Of a DNA stretch of 64,000 nucleotides, positions 35,322 to 44,078 are shown in pieces. The number at the start of each line of letters is the position of its first letter. The stretch's first letter is position 1. Source of the stretch: Glycomyces harbinensis (GTDB lineage Bacteria; Actinomycetota; Actinomycetes; Mycobacteriales; Micromonosporaceae); assembly GCF_900101745.1 (NCBI RefSeq), contig NZ_FNAD01000002.1, positions 372,001 to 436,000 of the forward strand, read 5' to 3'. The notes below the pieces were generated by a model. It was not told the DNA's origin. It did not search any database and was given only the letters and a program-made list of their open reading frames with translations. The position numbers and the translations under genes are program-made.

Positions 35322-36779
35322 GTGACTGATCTGATCAGCGTCTCCGGCGACTTGGCCGCCGCCGAGGCGGCAGTGCTCGTCGTCGGCGTCTTCTCCGGCG
35401 AGGACGCCCCCGAGATCCCCGAGAGCGCCGCGGGCGTCGACGCCGCGTTCGGCGGGCGGCTGGCCCACCAGCTCGCGGCCCTCGGCAACACCGGCGGGGC
35501 CTCCTCGCTCACGCGCCTGCCCGCGCCCGAGGGCCTGGCCGCCGAGCTCGTGTACGCGGTCGGTCTGGGCGACGCCGAGGACCTGGACGACGAGACCCTG
35601 CGCCGCGCCGCCGGCACCGCCGTGCGGGCCGCTTTCGGCAAGGACTCGGTCGCCATCGCCTTCGAGGGCGACCCCGAGGCGACCGCCGTCGGCGCGGCCC
35701 TGGCCGCCTACAAGTTCGAGGGGTACAAGACCGAGGGCAACGGGGACGACGCGCCCGCGACCGTCCAGGTCTACGGCGCGGGCGAGGCGGCCCTGCGCAA
35801 GGCGGCCGTGCTCGCCGAGAGCGTCGCGCTCGTCAAGGACTGGGCCGACACGCCCGCGAACCTCCTGCGCCCGCCGACGTTCGCCGTCGAGATCGAGCGG
35901 GCCGCGACCGCGGCCGGACTGGACGTCGAGATCCTCGACGCCGAAGCGCTCTCCGCGGGCGGGTACGGCGGCATCCTCGCCGTCGGCGGCGGGTCCTCGG
36001 CCGACCCGCGCCTGGTCCGCCTGTCCTACCGGCCCGAGGGCGCGGCCAAGCACGTCGCGTTCGTCGGCAAGGGCATCACCTTCGACTCCGGCGGCATCAA
36101 CATCAAGCCGGGCGCGGGCATGTGGGACATGAAGGGCGACATGGCCGGGGCCGCGGCCGTCGTCGGCGCCACCATCGCCGCCGCGAAGCTCGGCCTGAAC
36201 GTGGCCGTGACCTGCACCGTCGCGCTGGCCGAGAACCTGCTCTCGGGCACCTCCTTCCGCCCGTCCGACGTGATCACCATCCGGGGCGGCAAGACCGTGG
36301 AGGTGCTGAACACCGACGCCGAGGGCCGCCTGGTGCTCGCCGACGGGATCTCGCGCGCCCTGGAGGACGAGCCCGACGCGCTCTACGACGTCGCGACCCT
36401 CACCGGCGGCCAGGTCGTCGCGCTGGGCAAGCGGACCATGGGCCTCATGGGCACCGACACCGAGACCGAGCGGGTGCGCCGCATCGGCGAGGAGACCGGC
36501 GAGCACGGCTGGGCGATGCCGTTCCCCGAGGACCTGGTCAAGCTCATGGAGTCCCCGATCGCGGACGTGTCGCAGTGCGCGACCGGCCTCAAGCGGGACG
36601 GGCACATGATCCAGGGCGGGATCTTCCTGTCGAAGTTCGTGCCCGAGGAGGTGCCGTGGGCGCACCTCGACATCGCCGGGCCCGCCGACTCGGACTCGGC
36701 CTACGGGTACATCAGCAAGGGCGCGACCGGCCGTCCGGTGCGCACGCTGGTGGCGCTGCTGGAGGAGTTCGCGGCCTGA
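35322..36779 (+). CDS. pepA: leucyl aminopeptidase (M17)
   Basis: This 485-residue protein has the M17 di-zinc site: VGKGITFDSGGINIKPG, MWDMKGDM, and NTDAEGRLVLAD. The N-terminal domain (1-160) is the typical poorly conserved hexamer-forming part. It starts at a GTG after AAGGATGG. A possible -10, TAGGAT, lies at about 35272. A GC-rich terminator follows. Confidence 0.95.
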   Translation: MTDLISVSGDLAAAEAAVLVVGVFSGEDAPEIPESAAGVDAAFGGRLAHQLAALGNTGGASSLTRLPAPEGLAAELVYAVGLGDAEDLDDETLRRAAGTAVRAAFGKDSVAIAFEGDPEATAVGAALAAYKFEGYKTEGNGDDAPATVQVYGAGEAALRKAAVLAESVALVKDWADTPANLLRPPTFAVEIERAATAAGLDVEILDAEALSAGGYGGILAVGGGSSADPRLVRLSYRPEGAAKHVAFVGKGITFDSGGINIKPGAGMWDMKGDMAGAAAVVGATIAAAKLGLNVAVTCTVALAENLLSGTSFRPSDVITIRGGKTVEVLNTDAEGRLVLADGISRALEDEPDALYDVATLTGGQVVALGKRTMGLMGTDTETERVRRIGEETGEHGWAMPFPEDLVKLMESPIADVSQCATGLKRDGHMIQGGIFLSKFVPEEVPWAHLDIAGPADSDSAYGYISKGATGRPVRTLVALLEEFAA

Positions 36780-36789
36780 GCAGGAGTGG

Positions 36790-36815
36790 ACGGGGCGCGG
36801 TTCGCCGCGCCCCGT
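36790..36815 (+). terminator. terminator of pepA
   Basis: Stem CGGGGCGCGG/CCGCGCCCCG with TTCG tetraloop, 11 bases after the stop. Confidence 0.8.
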
Positions 36816-37004
36816 TCGCGCACCCGCCCGAGGGCACCGCCGCCTTCAGCCCGGCTTCAGGTTCCCCGAGGCAGGGTTGTTGCCGGGGGCCCTCGCTACT
36901 ACACGCGAGGGTAACTTCGACCGGTTCGGCCTACTGGCGGCGCTGCTGCTCCAGCTTTCGGCGCGGCGCTCCGCGCTCCGCGGCACTTCGTGCCGGGCCG
37001 CGCG

Positions 37005-37334
37005 TCACAATGCTTTCCTCTCGACGCGCTTACGCGCGTCGAAGTCACGCTTGCGCTGCGGATACCCGGTCTTGGCGACCTCGTACACCGGGACGCTGTA
37101 CTTGCGTCCCATGGCGAACGCCCCCGCCGGGCCGTCGACCCGGCGCCGCGTCCACTCGCCGTCGTGGGCGACGAGCATGACCGTGGTCTCGGTGACCGTG
37201 GTCTTCGGCTCCAGATAGGCCTCGACGCCGGTCCGCGTCTTGATGAAGTCGATGAGGTGGCGCTGGTCCACGTTGTCGGAGGCCCTGTCCAGCGTCCCTT
37301 TGCCCTGTTTCTTCTTCCGTCCGAACATGCCCAC
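37005..37334 (-). CDS. small basic actinobacterial protein of unknown function
   Basis: This protein of about 109 residues starts MGMFGRKKKQGKG and is soluble and basic. I use the GTG at 37334 because GGAAGG lies seven bases upstream; the ATG at 37328 is too far from it. The middle HLIDFIKTRTGVEAYLEPKT and VAHDGEWTRRRV look like a small alpha/beta domain. I recall similar proteins next to pepA and lpd in other actinobacteria, but no function. It is divergent from lpd. Confidence 0.75.
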   Translation of the reverse strand: MGMFGRKKKQGKGTLDRASDNVDQRHLIDFIKTRTGVEAYLEPKTTVTETTVMLVAHDGEWTRRRVDGPAGAFAMGRKYSVPVYEVAKTGYPQRKRDFDARKRVERKAL

Positions 37335-37447
37335 AGTCGATCCTTCCGCACCCTGCGCCGCGTCGAGTTTCAAGCGTACACACGCGCGATCACGCCTGTG
37401 TCCAGCCGCACACGAACATGACTTTCCGAAGCCCCTGCCAAGCGGTT

Positions 37448-37470
37448 GAATGGTGTTGCACACTCCATTC
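37448..37470. promoter_or_regulatory. inverted repeat upstream of lpd
   Basis: GAATGG-N11-CCATTC lies in the divergent region about 80 bases before the lpd start. It could be a regulator site; no regulator is identified. Confidence 0.4.
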
Positions 37471-37551
37471 GATCGGGTCTAGTCGTCCACAGCGCCGCGC
37501 CCGGTGGAAGGATGGACCGCGAAACTGATGCATCGTTAAGCAGGGAGAGCT

Positions 37552-38940
37552 ATGAGCGACCCGAACGCAGGTTACGACGTAGTAGTCCTGGGCGGCGGCA
37601 GCGGCGGTTACGCGACCGCGTTCCGCGCGGCCGGGCTGGGCATGAAGGTGGCCCTGGTCGAGAAGGACAAGGTGGGCGGCACCTGCCTCCACCGCGGTTG
37701 CATCCCGACCAAGGCGCTGCTCCACGCCGGCGAGGTCGCAGACACCACCCGCGAAGCCGATCAGTTCGGCATCCTGGCCGAGTTCCAGGGCGTCGACGTC
37801 AAGGCCGTGAACAAGTACAAGGACGACGTCGTCGCCAAGATGTACAAGGGCCTCCAGGGCCTGTTCAAGGCCAACAAGATCGATGTGGTCCAGGGCACCG
37901 GCAAGCTCGTCGGCCCCAACGCGGTCCAGGTCGACAACGGCCAGACCCTCACCGGCGCGCACGTCGTCCTCGCCACCGGCTCCTACTCCAAGACGCTCCC
38001 CGGCCTGGAGATCGACGGCGAGAAGGTCATCACCTCCGAGCACGCGCTCAACCTCACCGAGCTCCCCCGCCGCGCCATCGTCATCGGCGGCGGCGTCATC
38101 GGCGTCGAGTTTGCCTCCGCCTGGAAGTCGCTGGGCGTCGAGGTCGAGATCGTCGAAGGCCTCCCCCGCCTCATCGCCGCCGAGGACGCGGACTCCTCCA
38201 AGGCCCTCGAGCGGGCCTTCCGCAAGCGCGGCATCAAGTTCCACACCGGCAAGTTCTTCGAGAAGGTCGTCAAGACCGACTCGGGCGTCGAGGTCCACAT
38301 CCAGGGCGGCGCGGTCGTCGAGGGCGACGTCGTGCTCGTGGCCGTCGGCCGCGGCCCGGTCACCGCGAACCTCGGCTACGAGGAGCAGGGCGTCGAGATC
38401 GACCGCGGCTTCGTCCTCGTCAACGAGAACCTCCAGACGAACGTCCCCGGCGTCTACGCCGTCGGCGACATCGTCCCCGGCGTCCAGCTCGCCCACCGCG
38501 GCTTCCTGCAGGGCATCCACGTCGCCGAGCACATCGCGGGCCTGAACCCGGCCCCGATCGACGAGGCGGGCATCCCCCGCGTCACCTTCACCGAGCCCGA
38601 AGTCGCCTCCATGGGCCTCAACGAGGACAAGGCGAAGGAGCAGTACGGCGCGGAGAAGATCAAGACGGTCAACTACAACCTGGCCGGAAACGGCAAGTCG
38701 AACATCCTCAAGACCCAGGGCTTCATCAAGCTCGTCGCGGTCGAGGACGGCCCGATCGTAGGCGTCCACATGGTCGGCGCCCGCATCTCCGAGCAGATCG
38801 GTGAAGCGGAGCTGATCTACAACTGGGAGGGCTACGCCTCTGACGTCGCGTCGCTCATCCACATGCACCCGACCCAGAACGAGGCGATCGGTGAAGCGGC
38901 CATGCTGCTGGCCGGCAAGCCGCTGCACGTCCACGACTAA
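37552..38940 (+). CDS. lpdA: dihydrolipoyl dehydrogenase
   Basis: This 462-residue flavoprotein reoxidises dihydrolipoamide in 2-oxoacid dehydrogenase complexes. Motifs: FAD-binding GGGSGGYATAFRAA, redox disulfide GGTCLHRGCIPTK, NAD-binding IGGGVIGVEFASAW, VGDIVPG and the C-terminal HMHPTQNEA. The E2 gene follows 27 bases later, so the two form an operon. Confidence 0.96.
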   Translation: MSDPNAGYDVVVLGGGSGGYATAFRAAGLGMKVALVEKDKVGGTCLHRGCIPTKALLHAGEVADTTREADQFGILAEFQGVDVKAVNKYKDDVVAKMYKGLQGLFKANKIDVVQGTGKLVGPNAVQVDNGQTLTGAHVVLATGSYSKTLPGLEIDGEKVITSEHALNLTELPRRAIVIGGGVIGVEFASAWKSLGVEVEIVEGLPRLIAAEDADSSKALERAFRKRGIKFHTGKFFEKVVKTDSGVEVHIQGGAVVEGDVVLVAVGRGPVTANLGYEEQGVEIDRGFVLVNENLQTNVPGVYAVGDIVPGVQLAHRGFLQGIHVAEHIAGLNPAPIDEAGIPRVTFTEPEVASMGLNEDKAKEQYGAEKIKTVNYNLAGNGKSNILKTQGFIKLVAVEDGPIVGVHMVGARISEQIGEAELIYNWEGYASDVASLIHMHPTQNEAIGEAAMLLAGKPLHVHD

Positions 38941-38967
38941 GCACGACTACAGGAGTTGAACGAAACG

Positions 38968-40692
38968 ATGTCGACATCGGTAACGATGCCCGCCCTCGGT
39001 GAGTCGGTCACCGAGGGGACTGTGACGCAGTGGCTCAAGAAGGAAGGCGACACGGTCGAGGTCGACGAGCCCTTGCTGGAGGTCTCGACCGACAAGGTGG
39101 ACACCGAGGTGCCCTCCCCTGTGGCCGGCGTGCTGCTGAAGATCGTGGCGCCCGAGGACTCCGAGGTGGAGATCGGCGGCGAGCTGGCGATCATCGGCGA
39201 CCCGTCCGAGGCGAACGGCGGCGCCCCCGAGGCGCCGGCGCCCTCCCAGGAGCCGCTCCCCGAGCCTGAGCCCGAAGCCGCTCCCGCCGCGGAGCAGGCC
39301 CCGGCACCCGCCGCCGAGGAGGCTCCCGCCGCTTCCGGCGGTGCCGCCGAAGGCACCGAGGTGCTGCTCCCCGAACTGGGCGAGTCGGTCACCGAGGGTA
39401 CCGTGACGCAGTGGCTCAAGGCCGTCGGCGACACCGTCGAGGTCGACGAGCCGCTGCTGGAGATCTCGACCGACAAGGTCGACACGGAGATCCCGTCCCC
39501 GGCCGCCGGCACGCTGCTGGAGATCCGCGTGAACGAGGACGAGACCGCCGAGGTCGGTTCCGTGCTCGCGATCATCGGCACCGGCTCCACCGCTCCGGCC
39601 GCCGCGCCGAAGTCCGAGCCGACGCCCGTGGTCAAGTCCGAGCCGGAGCCCGCTCCGGCCCAGGAGGCGGGGTCCCCGACGAAGCCGGCTCCGGCCGCGC
39701 CCGAGTCGGCTCCGGCTCCCGCCGCCGCGCCTGCCGCTCCCGCGGCGCCGTCCGCGTCGAAGCCCTCGGGCTCGTACGTGACGCCGCTGGTGCGCAAGCT
39801 CGCCTCGGAGAACGGCGTGGACCTCGGCGAGGTCTCCGGTTCCGGTGTGGGCGGGCGCATCCGCAAGGAGGACGTCCAGGCCGTCATCGACGCCAAGAAG
39901 GCGCCCGAGCCGGCCGCCGCCGCAGCCCCCGCGCCGAAGGCCGCTCCGGCCAAGGCCGAGGTCAGCCCGCTGCGCGGTCGCACCGAGAAGATGTCGCGCC
40001 TGCGCCAGTCCGCGGCCAAGGCCCTGCTCCAGTCGATGCAGACCATGGCCCAGCTGACGACGGTGCGCGAAGTGGACGTCACCAAGGTGGCGAAGCTCCG
40101 CGCGGCCAAGAAGGACGAGTTCCTCGCGCGTCACGGCGTGAAGCTCTCCTTCCTGCCGTTCTTCTCGATCGCCGCGATCGAGGCCCTGCAGCAGTACCCG
40201 ATCGTCAACGCCACCATGAACATGGAGGAGAAGACGATCACCTACCCCGAGGCCGAGAACGTCGGTTTCGCGGTGGACACGCCGAAGGGGCTCATCGTCC
40301 CGGTCGTCAAGAACGCCGGGGACCTCAACATCCCGGGCCTGGCGAAGCGGATCGCGGAGATCGCCAAGAAGGCCCGCGAGGGCGGCCTGGCACCCGACGA
40401 CCTGTTCGGCGGGACCTTCACCATCACCAACACCGGTTCGGTGGGCGCGCTGTTCGACACGCCGATCGTGCCCCTGGGCCAGTCGGCGATCCTCGGCACG
40501 GCCGCGATCGTCAAGCGGCCCCGCGTGATCAACGACCCGGACCTGGGCGAGGTCATCGCGGTGCGGTCGGTCATGCACCTGACGCTGAGCTACGACCACC
40601 GGCTCATCGACGGCGCGGACGCCGCCCGCTACCTCGAAGCGGTGACCAAGCGCATCGAGGAAGGCAACTTCGAGCACCAGCTGGGTCTGTAA
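38968..40692 (+). CDS. sucB: 2-oxoglutarate dehydrogenase E2 (dihydrolipoyllysine succinyltransferase), two lipoyl domains
   Basis: This 574-residue protein has two nearly identical lipoyl domains (about 1-75 and 130-205), each with the lipoyl lysine in STDKVDTE. Pro/Ala/Glu-rich linkers join them to an E3-binding domain ([16 protein letters not shown], then [11 protein letters not shown]) and a C-terminal catalytic domain ending in [22 protein letters not shown] is 12 bases before the ATG; a TTG at 38956 is possible. Succinyl rather than acetyl specificity is inferred from similarity to actinobacterial SucB. Confidence 0.92.
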   Translation: MSTSVTMPALGESVTEGTVTQWLKKEGDTVEVDEPLLEVSTDKVDTEVPSPVAGVLLKIVAPEDSEVEIGGELAIIGDPSEANGGAPEAPAPSQEPLPEPEPEAAPAAEQAPAPAAEEAPAASGGAAEGTEVLLPELGESVTEGTVTQWLKAVGDTVEVDEPLLEISTDKVDTEIPSPAAGTLLEIRVNEDETAEVGSVLAIIGTGSTAPAAAPKSEPTPVVKSEPEPAPAQEAGSPTKPAPAAPESAPAPAAAPAAPAAPSASKPSGSYVTPLVRKLASENGVDLGEVSGSGVGGRIRKEDVQAVIDAKKAPEPAAAAAPAPKAAPAKAEVSPLRGRTEKMSRLRQSAAKALLQSMQTMAQLTTVREVDVTKVAKLRAAKKDEFLARHGVKLSFLPFFSIAAIEALQQYPIVNATMNMEEKTITYPEAENVGFAVDTPKGLIVPVVKNAGDLNIPGLAKRIAEIAKKAREGGLAPDDLFGGTFTITNTGSVGALFDTPIVPLGQSAILGTAAIVKRPRVINDPDLGEVIAVRSVMHLTLSYDHRLIDGADAARYLEAVTKRIEEGNFEHQLGL

Positions 40693-40705
40693 GGCCCGAC
40701 GTCCG

Positions 40706-40742
40706 AAGGGGCGCGGCGGATCCGAGATCCGCCGCGCCCCTT
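40706..40742 (+). terminator. terminator of the lpdA-sucB operon
   Basis: Perfect 17-base stem (left arm AAGGGGCGCGGCGGATC) with loop CGA, 14 bases after the stop. Confidence 0.88.
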
Positions 40743-40910
40743 CGGCATTCCCGTCACTCGCCGCACCGGGCGCCACCTGCGATTCCGCAACGAAATCCGC
40801 ACAATGCGTGACATCCTCAATTGAGGACACCTACCCGTAACCGTTCTCTCGTGTCTTCGTTGTTCCTACAACCCACCTTTTGTGACCCCATGCGGAAGTA
40901 AGGAACTCGA

Positions 40911-41342
40911 ATGTCGATCGAGTACAACGAACTCCTCGCGATGCTGATGGAGACACGTCCCGAATTCGCCACGGAGCTGTACAACTGCTCCGAAGGGCCC
41001 GACCTCCCCGACTACGACTCCATCAGCGTCACCCGCCGGACCATCACCCTTCCCCGCCAGCCGAACCGGCTCCGCGTCTGCGTCGCGGCGGCGTACTCGA
41101 AGGACGGCGAGCGGCTGCTCGTGCTGCTCTTCGACGCGGTGCTGGAACCCGATGCGGCGCAAGCCGAGTCGTGGCTCCAGTTCATGACGGACGCGCAGCG
41201 GGCACTGAGCTGCATGGTCGCCTTCGTGGTCCTGTGCCGGGACGCGAAGACGGCGCACTGGGCCCTGGCGTACAGCGAGGTCGGGGACATCGGCTGCTAT
41301 GTGCTGCCGGTGGTGATTCCATCCTTGCTCGCGAACGCCTAG
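40911..41342 (+). CDS. hypothetical protein, perhaps a short relative of an actinobacterial Rpn-like family
   Basis: This 143-residue soluble protein starts after AAGGA. Its layout (RPEFATELY, LPDYDSISV, RVCVAAAYSKDGERLLVLLFDAV, RALSCMVAFVVLC, WALAYSEVGDIG) resembles a common actinobacterial family with a nuclease-like fold, in which proteins run near 290 residues. Here the VEVQ-type catalytic segment is absent and only about the first half is present. The relation is a weak impression. A hairpin terminator follows. Confidence 0.65.
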   Translation: MSIEYNELLAMLMETRPEFATELYNCSEGPDLPDYDSISVTRRTITLPRQPNRLRVCVAAAYSKDGERLLVLLFDAVLEPDAAQAESWLQFMTDAQRALSCMVAFVVLCRDAKTAHWALAYSEVGDIGCYVLPVVIPSLLANA

Positions 41343-41354
41343 AATAGAACCGGT

Positions 41355-41387
41355 CCCTCGCCGCCGTCCCCACCACGGCGGTGAGGG
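41355..41387 (+). terminator. terminator after the 143-residue gene
   Basis: Stem CCCTCGCCGCCGT/ACGGCGGTGAGGG (one G:T pair) with loop CCCCACC, 12 bases past the stop. Confidence 0.8.
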
Positions 41388-41560
41388 CCCCTCTCGTTCC
41401 AGGGTCCCCAGAGGCCCGCGGCCCGCTCGCATTCCGGGGTCGCCTCGGTCCCGCGGACCGCTCGTTCCAACGTTGTCGGACCCCCGGGGCACCATTGAAA
41501 CCGGGGCCCCGAAACACCGCCGCCAGGGGCGTCGCCCCTGCCCGCGAACCCGGAAACCAC

Positions 41561-41589
41561 TTGCCCCGCAACCGCCCGCCGCCGACAAT
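41561..41589 (+). promoter_or_regulatory. leaderless promoter of the phosphotransferase gene
   Basis: TTGCCC, 17 bases, GACAAT, then six bases to the ATG at 41596. There is no Shine-Dalgarno sequence. Confidence 0.6.
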
Positions 41590-41595
41590 CTCCCC

Positions 41596-42564
41596 ATGCC
41601 AGCTTTCGACCCGACGGTCCCTTACGACGCCACCGCGGTCCGCGCCACCTGGGAGACCCTCCCGGTGTTCGTGCGAGACCGCGTCATCGACGAGCTCGGC
41701 GGCGAGCCCGCCGAGATCCGCATGGCGGGCGGCGGTTTCAGCGGCGGCTTCGCCGCCCGCGTCCGCGCCGAGTCCGGCGCCGAGCTCTTCGTCAAGGCCG
41801 CCGGGCCCGACATGTCCTTCGCCCTCGCCGCCTGCCGCCAGGAGGCGCGCGTCAACCCCGCACTGCCCCAAGGCGTCCCCGCGCCGAGGCTCGAGTTCGC
41901 GGCCGACTTCGACGACTGGGCCGTCCTCGGGTTCGAGGCGGTCGACGGCCGCGCTCCGACGCTGCCGATGCTCCCGCGCGACCTCGACCTCATGCTCGAC
42001 GCGTGGGCCGACGCCGCCGCGGCCCTCACACCGGCGCCGCAGGCGCTCCTCGACCTCGGCGTGAGCGCCGACCCGATCGACGACAAGCTCAGGCGGTTCA
42101 CGTGCGTCGCCGCCGGGACGGCCGACCCGTTCCCGCTGCCGCCGGCCCTCGAAGGGCGCGTCGACCGGCTCGCCGAACTCGACGCGGGGATCGACGACGC
42201 CATGGCCGCCGACGCGGTCATGCACTTCGACCTGCGGCCCGACAACATGATCGTGGGCGCCGACCGCGCCTGGATCTGCGACTGGAACTGGGTCCAGGTC
42301 CACGCGCCGTGGTTCGACACGGCGTGCTTCCTGGTCGCCGCGCACGGCGACGGGCACGACGCGGACGGCCTCTTCTGGAGGCACCCGACGTCGCAGGGCG
42401 TCGCGCCCGAGCAGCTCGACACCGGGCTCGCCGCGATCACCGGCTACTACCTGTCCCAGGCGGTCGATCCGCCGATCCCGCAGGTCTCGCCGTACCTGCG
42501 CCGGCACCAGCGCTGGAGCGGCCTGGCGGCCGCCGACTGGCTGGCCCGACGCCAGGGCTGGTGA
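41596..42564 (+). CDS. aminoglycoside phosphotransferase-fold kinase
   Basis: This 322-residue protein has the kinase-like catalytic loop VMHFDLRPDNMIVG (HxDxxxxN) and the DFG-equivalent ICDWNWV. The N-lobe has GGGFSGGFAARV and LFVKAA, with the ATP-binding Lys. Many actinobacterial proteins of this fold phosphorylate small metabolites, not antibiotics, and no resistance role can be claimed. It has its own leaderless promoter. Confidence 0.85.
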   Translation: MPAFDPTVPYDATAVRATWETLPVFVRDRVIDELGGEPAEIRMAGGGFSGGFAARVRAESGAELFVKAAGPDMSFALAACRQEARVNPALPQGVPAPRLEFAADFDDWAVLGFEAVDGRAPTLPMLPRDLDLMLDAWADAAAALTPAPQALLDLGVSADPIDDKLRRFTCVAAGTADPFPLPPALEGRVDRLAELDAGIDDAMAADAVMHFDLRPDNMIVGADRAWICDWNWVQVHAPWFDTACFLVAAHGDGHDADGLFWRHPTSQGVAPEQLDTGLAAITGYYLSQAVDPPIPQVSPYLRRHQRWSGLAAADWLARRQGW

Positions 42565-42645
42565 ACGGGAGCCGAGCGGCTCATCGCCCTGGAAGCGGTC
42601 CGGCGTCTCGGTGACGAGCTCGTCGCCGCTCCGCCTTGGCGGTTC

Positions 42646-43140
42646 CTAGGCTTCCATCAGCTTCGTGATGACCTGGTCGATGATGCCGCCGACGATCCTC
42701 CGGGCGATCTGCTGGAAGATCGGGATCTGCGCGAGGGACGCGCCGAAGGTGAACGCGGCCTGGGCGATCGCCAGCGCGATCTGCACCGCGAGGATCGCGA
42801 GCTGCACGATGATCATGATCTTGAGGGTCAGCACGATGACCGAGGCGACCATGAGGCCGGACCCGCCGATCATCGCGCCGGTAGCGCCCTGGGTGAGGGT
42901 GTCGGCGGGGCCGTCCTCGCTCTCCCACCACGCCTTGAACGCTTCGATGTCCTGGCCGATCTGGTCGGCCCACGCCTGCGCGGCGTTGGTGGTGGCCTCG
43001 CTCTCGATGTCGGAGAGCTTGCCGCTGAGGTCCTGCCAGGCCTCGCCGGTCTGCATGAGCATGTCCTCGTTCGACGAGGGCCACTCGTAGCCGAGGATGC
43101 CGAGGAGGGTCGCCAGCTCGGACGGGATCATGAGCGCCAT
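42646..43140 (-). CDS. CpnT N-terminal-like / WXG100-associated membrane protein without toxin domain
   Basis: This 164-residue protein opens with IPSELATLLGILGYEWPSSNEDMLMQ and a helical stretch containing AWADQIGQDIEAFKAWW, like the N-terminal domain of type VII-linked polymorphic toxins such as CpnT. Two hydrophobic helices follow (about 92-110 and 113-140), then it simply ends at VITKLMEA with no toxin domain. The ATG shares one base with the upstream WXG100 gene. It is probably a stand-alone carrier or scaffold; its partner is not visible. Confidence 0.72.
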   Translation of the reverse strand: MALMIPSELATLLGILGYEWPSSNEDMLMQTGEAWQDLSGKLSDIESEATTNAAQAWADQIGQDIEAFKAWWESEDGPADTLTQGATGAMIGGSGLMVASVIVLTLKIMIIVQLAILAVQIALAIAQAAFTFGASLAQIPIFQQIARRIVGGIIDQVITKLMEA

Positions 43141-43472
43141 CAGCCCTTGCCCCCCATGTCGCTCTGGAAGGTCTTGAAGGCCTGGGCGATCTCCTCGTCG
43201 GCGGCCAGGTGCTGGATCGCGAAGTCCTGCACGTCGAATCCGGCGTCCTTCATCGACTGCGCCGCTTCCTGGAAGCACTCCATGGCGGCCTCGTAGATCG
43301 CCTGGTGCGCGTCGCCGATGAGGCCGCCGATCTCGTCGCCGCCGCAGGCGTCGCCGATGCCCTCGATCGTGGACCGGAACTCCTCGAGGACGGTGTTGAA
43401 GGTCTCGGAGGTGCCCTCGATGTTCTTGCCCGCCTTCTCGAGCTCGTCGGGGGTGATCTGGAGGCCGCTCAT
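43140..43472 (-). CDS. WXG100/ESX-like small helical protein
   Basis: This 110-residue protein starts MSGLQITPDELEKAGKNIEG and is predicted helical throughout, with no signal peptide. The WXG turn is not intact; the hairpin region instead reads GIGDACGGDEIGGL. This places it among distant WXG100/ESAT-6-like type VII substrates (LXG or TP-type). It overlaps the YbaB-like gene by four bases and the next gene by one. Confidence 0.7.
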   Translation of the reverse strand: MSGLQITPDELEKAGKNIEGTSETFNTVLEEFRSTIEGIGDACGGDEIGGLIGDAHQAIYEAAMECFQEAAQSMKDAGFDVQDFAIQHLAADEEIAQAFKTFQSDMGGKG

Positions 43473-43897
43473 GGGCGCTCACGCCCTTCGCTCGCCGCGC
43501 GCAGCACGCCGGCGTGGGTCTCGGTGAGGCTCGACATGAAGCTCTGGAGCTGCTTCGCGGACTGCTGCTGGATCTCCTCGAGCTTGGCGGAGAGTTCGCC
43601 GAGGTCGACGTCGGCGGGGGCGGCGGCCTGGTCGCGCGCAGCGTCGAGCGCTTCGTTGACGGCCCTGGTGATCTCGGCGGCCAGCTGCGCGGGTTCGAGC
43701 CGATAGGCCCGGACGTTGGTGATCTCGACGGTCACCTTGCCGTTGAGGGAGGCGGTCGCGATGACGCGGCCGTCGGCGGCTTCGGCCTGAGTGGTCTTGT
43801 CCGCGATGGCCTCTTGGGCCTGCTGGCCCGCTTTCACGGCGTCGAGCGCCTGCCCGAGCGCGTCGCCGATGTTCGATGGATTGGGGCCATTGGTCAT
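43469..43897 (-). CDS. YbaB/EbfC-family DNA-binding protein
   Basis: This 142-residue protein has the family core GRVIATASLNGKVTVEITNVR and AAEITRAVNEALDAARDQ. Small YbaB-like proteins often head clusters of WXG100 genes in actinobacteria. I use the ATG at 43897, where AAAGTGG lies close upstream; a GTG at 43906 is possible. Its ATGA overlap with the next gene supports an operon. Whether it binds DNA or secretion partners is not known. Confidence 0.75.
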   Translation of the reverse strand: MTNGPNPSNIGDALGQALDAVKAGQQAQEAIADKTTQAEAADGRVIATASLNGKVTVEITNVRAYRLEPAQLAAEITRAVNEALDAARDQAAAPADVDLGELSAKLEEIQQQSAKQLQSFMSSLTETHAGVLRAASEGRERP

Positions 43898-43917
43898 GAT
43901 ATCCACTTTCGTCGGTC

Positions 43918-43946
43918 ATGGGTCACCCATCGCCCATAGGGGCGAT
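43918..43946. promoter_or_regulatory. two overlapping palindromes upstream of the WXG100 operon
   Basis: ATGGGT-C-ACCCAT (43918-43930) and ATCGCCC-ATAG-GGGCGAT (43929-43946) overlap by two bases. A candidate minus-strand -10, TACACT, lies just upstream (43957-43952). They sit between promoter and start codon, as operators or RNA stems would. Confidence 0.55.
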
Positions 43947-44028
43947 ACGCGAGTGTATCCGTCGGGAGCGCACGTCAATGTGGCAAGGGTGTGAACTGCA
44001 AAGATCCTGGCCAGAAACATCTCTCAAA

Positions 44029-44050
44029 ATATGGAATCCTTCTCCCATAT
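44029..44050. promoter_or_regulatory. inverted repeat upstream of the methyltransferase gene
   Basis: ATATGG-N10-CCATAT lies 17 bases before the -10 hexamer of the methyltransferase gene, in an AT-rich pocket. Confidence 0.45.
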
Positions 44051-44078
44051 GATAGAACCCGATCGGTAAGGTCTCCCC

